Below, piece by piece: positions 61,875-64,000 of a stretch of 64,000 nucleotides of DNA (position 1 is its first letter; each line of letters opens with the position of its first letter). Origin of the DNA: a virus; IMG/VR virus record IMGVR_UViG_3300030333_008604, positions 58,943 to 122,942 of that record; one strand, 5' to 3'. The position numbers and the translations under genes were made by a program. Below the pieces are notes generated by a model. It was not told the origin of the DNA and ran no database searches. It was given only the letters and a program-made list of their open reading frames with translations.

Positions 61875-64000
61875 ATGGCAGTTGATAAGTTTAAGTTTGT
61901 ATCACCGGGCGTTTTCATCAACGAGATTGATGAATCTGCCCTACCACCGCAGCCCGTAGAGATGGGCCCAGTTGTTATCGGTAGGTTTGCCAAAGGCCCT
62001 GCGATGCGACCGGTTCAAGTAGAGAGTTTTCCTGAGTTTGTGTCGCTCTTCGGCAACCCTTCAGATGGAAATCCAGGCGGCGACGTCTGGCGAACCGGAG
62101 CAATGACTGCTCCGACTTATGCAGCTTATGCTGTGCAAGCATGGCTAAGAAACAACTCCCCTGTTACTGTTTTCCGCTTGCTTGGAGAACAGTCAGATTC
62201 CGCTGAAGCTTACAGCTCCACCAACCTTAAAGGACAAGCTGGCTGGAGAACTGCGAACACTCTAAACAACAGCATCAACGATTCTGGCGGAGCTTACGGT
62301 CTTTTTGTTATGCCCGACCCGGACAAGCGCGGCTCGACAACAACTGTTGACATCGTCGCAGCCAACGTCTCGCTCTCGGGTGGAGAGACTCTAACTTTTA
62401 CAGATCAGTCTGGCAACGTATATAGTGCCCAGATTGACGGCGATGTTGCAATTGCTGATAGTACCGCAACGAAAATTGGCGCCTCCGGCATCAGTGGCGA
62501 TACAGCCAACCTGTGCGATTCAATTCAAAATTCGCTCAACCAAGCACGTCTGTATGGCGTGACCGCCACAACAAAGGACACCGCAGACGGCAGCGCTTTG
62601 CTTGATATTCAAGCTGCGGGCGAAGGTGGTACGACTTCTACAATTCGATTTGTTGCAAACGGCGTCCCACAGGATCCCGTTAGAGGTACTCTTGTATCTG
62701 GAGACAAAGTAACTGTCGCAAATGACAGTCACGTAATCAACACGATGCATGTTACGGGAACGCTAGCAGCGATTTGGTATGTTGAAGACGGAGCCGTTGT
62801 TCTGTCCGGTACTGCCCGCGATAGTCAACCCCGCGAAGGCGCAGGTGTGCTTATTCGTTCCACCGACCAAAAGTTTACTGCTAAGGTTGTCAAGGACGGT
62901 TATACAACTGCTGCCGCTAACACTGGTGTACAAAAGAGCGCAACTTTTAATTTTGACAAGGATTCTGATCTTTACATTCGAAAGGTGTTCAACACTGACC
63001 CAACAAAAACTAATGAAGATTTGGTCTGCACGGATTGTGGCGGCACACAAGAGCATTACTGGCTTGGAGAGACTTTTGACCAGCCGGTTAGAACACAGCT
63101 AGCGGTCACCGGCACTGCGGTAAACCACAGTGGTGAGTTCTTGGGTGTGATTTTAGGCCTTAAGCAGGGTAGCACTGATTGGTCAAATCACCTGGGATCC
63201 ACCGGCACTGCTGCAGCAGCAAAAACTGGGTGGTTTATTTCTCAAGACACGCGCGGTACAAACTACGCGGACTTTAATCCAATTGATGACACCGAAAAGC
63301 TTTTCCGTCTTGTTGCACTTGACAATGGTGCGCACACAAACAGAGATATCAAGATCTCTATTCAAGACATCAAAGCTCCATCGGATAAGTTTAACAAGTT
63401 CGGCACTTTCTCTGTCTTGGTGCGGCGCGCCAACGACACTGACAATAACCCAGTTGTGCTAGAGCGCTACAGTGGCCTAAACTTAAATCCAACTTCTGCT
63501 AACTTTATTGCTCGGGTTATTGGTAACCGTGAATACACTTACGACGCGACGAACAAGGTGATTCGCCAGCATGGTGACTATCCAAACCACTCACAGCATA
63601 TTCGTGTTGAAACCTCTCCGTTGGTTGACAATGCCGGCGCAGAAGGTCTTCTGCCTTATGGTTGTTTCGGTCCGGTCGTGCCTAGAAATCTTTGGATTGC
63701 CGAAGACTCGACTATTGCGAATGTTAAGGACCAGGAAGGGACTACAAATCTTAATTCTTGGGTCCTTGGTGGTCAAGGTGTCGCAGGCCATCTGCCCACG
63801 GGATCGCTTGTTAACAATACTGCTCACAGCCCGGCATCAATCTTGTTTAACGGCGATGCAGCAGAAGCGGCATATCAGTTTAATTTAGACGCTCGCTTAG
63901 ACTGGCCTCGCACTCGCACGCGCGTTTCCTCTTCAGAGGGAGACCTGGTGCTGGATACGCAAGCTTACTTTGGATATCAGTCTGTTATTGAAGGTACACG
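61875..64000 (+). CDS. 18: Tail sheath protein, gp18-like (partial, 3' end outside)
   Basis: The frame stays open from ATG 61875 to the last base, giving 708 residues. The N terminus (FVSPGVFINEID, VVIGRFAKGPAMRPVQVES, EFVSLFGNP) is the typical start of T4-type sheath proteins. Residues about 155-258 contain an inserted beta module (TVDIVAANVSLSGGETLTFT ... GASGISGDTANLCDSIQNSL), also found in the 642-aa protein at 7794. A CTDCGG motif lies at about residue 382. T4 gp18 is 659 aa, so the protein is longer. It forms the contractile sheath around the tail tube. The gap before it has a promoter-like motif and GGGAG. Confidence 0.93.
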   Translation, partial: MAVDKFKFVSPGVFINEIDESALPPQPVEMGPVVIGRFAKGPAMRPVQVESFPEFVSLFGNPSDGNPGGDVWRTGAMTAPTYAAYAVQAWLRNNSPVTVFRLLGEQSDSAEAYSSTNLKGQAGWRTANTLNNSINDSGGAYGLFVMPDPDKRGSTTTVDIVAANVSLSGGETLTFTDQSGNVYSAQIDGDVAIADSTATKIGASGISGDTANLCDSIQNSLNQARLYGVTATTKDTADGSALLDIQAAGEGGTTSTIRFVANGVPQDPVRGTLVSGDKVTVANDSHVINTMHVTGTLAAIWYVEDGAVVLSGTARDSQPREGAGVLIRSTDQKFTAKVVKDGYTTAAANTGVQKSATFNFDKDSDLYIRKVFNTDPTKTNEDLVCTDCGGTQEHYWLGETFDQPVRTQLAVTGTAVNHSGEFLGVILGLKQGSTDWSNHLGSTGTAAAAKTGWFISQDTRGTNYADFNPIDDTEKLFRLVALDNGAHTNRDIKISIQDIKAPSDKFNKFGTFSVLVRRANDTDNNPVVLERYSGLNLNPTSANFIARVIGNREYTYDATNKVIRQHGDYPNHSQHIRVETSPLVDNAGAEGLLPYGCFGPVVPRNLWIAEDSTIANVKDQEGTTNLNSWVLGGQGVAGHLPTGSLVNNTAHSPASILFNGDAAEAAYQFNLDARLDWPRTRTRVSSSEGDLVLDTQAYFGYQSVIEGT

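Noticed and set aside
1-64000. tRNA genes, CRISPR arrays, insertion sequences, integrase or attachment sites
   Set aside because: Gaps are too short for tRNAs or arrays, and no transposase, integrase or direct-repeat array was seen.

Overview
The window is a contiguous block of a large tailed dsDNA phage genome. All genes lie on the + strand, packed with overlaps or gaps of a few bases. The recognisable proteins are those of a divergent ('far') T4-type contractile-tail phage: gp25 and gp6 baseplate wedge proteins, terminase gp17, portal gp20, prohead protease gp21, core scaffold gp22, major capsid gp23, neck/tail-completion proteins like gp14 and gp15, and tail sheath gp18. The domain vocabulary (many very large virion proteins, LamG domains, a phage ribosomal protein bS21) suggests an aquatic or marine phage. 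The host cannot be read from this window, and no tRNA, integrase, insertion sequence or CRISPR array was seen.

Layout: (1) 1-35.7 kb, tail/baseplate/fibre module: a 1858-aa virion protein, gp25, gp6, then a run of very large proteins (642, 2252, 2139, 328, 1650, 1051 aa) and three smaller ones (382, 401, 411 aa), of which the last two are tandem paralogues. (2) 35.7-41.4 kb, DNA-metabolism island inside the late region: RuvC-like resolvase, CHC2/Toprim primase, two small proteins, and one polypeptide fusing an Mre11-type nuclease to a Rad50-type ATPase. (3) 41.4-42.9 kb, small membrane or secreted proteins that look like a lysis cassette, with a hairpin over the first ribosome-binding site, plus a small protein with a possible capsid-targeting N terminus. 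(4) 42.9-59.1 kb, packaging and head module: terminase, portal, several head-linked unknowns, a 25-aa and a 55-aa small protein, protease, bS21, two fibre-like proteins with a common C-terminal domain, scaffold and major capsid protein, ending in a strong terminator. (5) 59.1-64 kb, neck and tail: gp13-position protein, gp14-like, gp15-like, and the tail sheath running off the window end.

The head genes should work together: scaffold and capsid protein build a prohead on the portal, the protease matures it, terminase fills it, neck proteins close it, and the sheath/baseplate tail is attached. The most interesting observations are: a virus-encoded bS21; a single-chain Mre11-Rad50; several small proteins sharing a K-x-R-L-x-x-I-I-K-E-E-type helix followed by a T4-gp21-like cleavage consensus (candidate capsid-targeted proteins); a recurrent CTATTTAT motif placed after terminators and before start sites; and a perfect 10-bp hairpin that buries the Shine-Dalgarno of the holin-like gene with that same motif in its loop. 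No intergenic stretch exceeds 300 bases.
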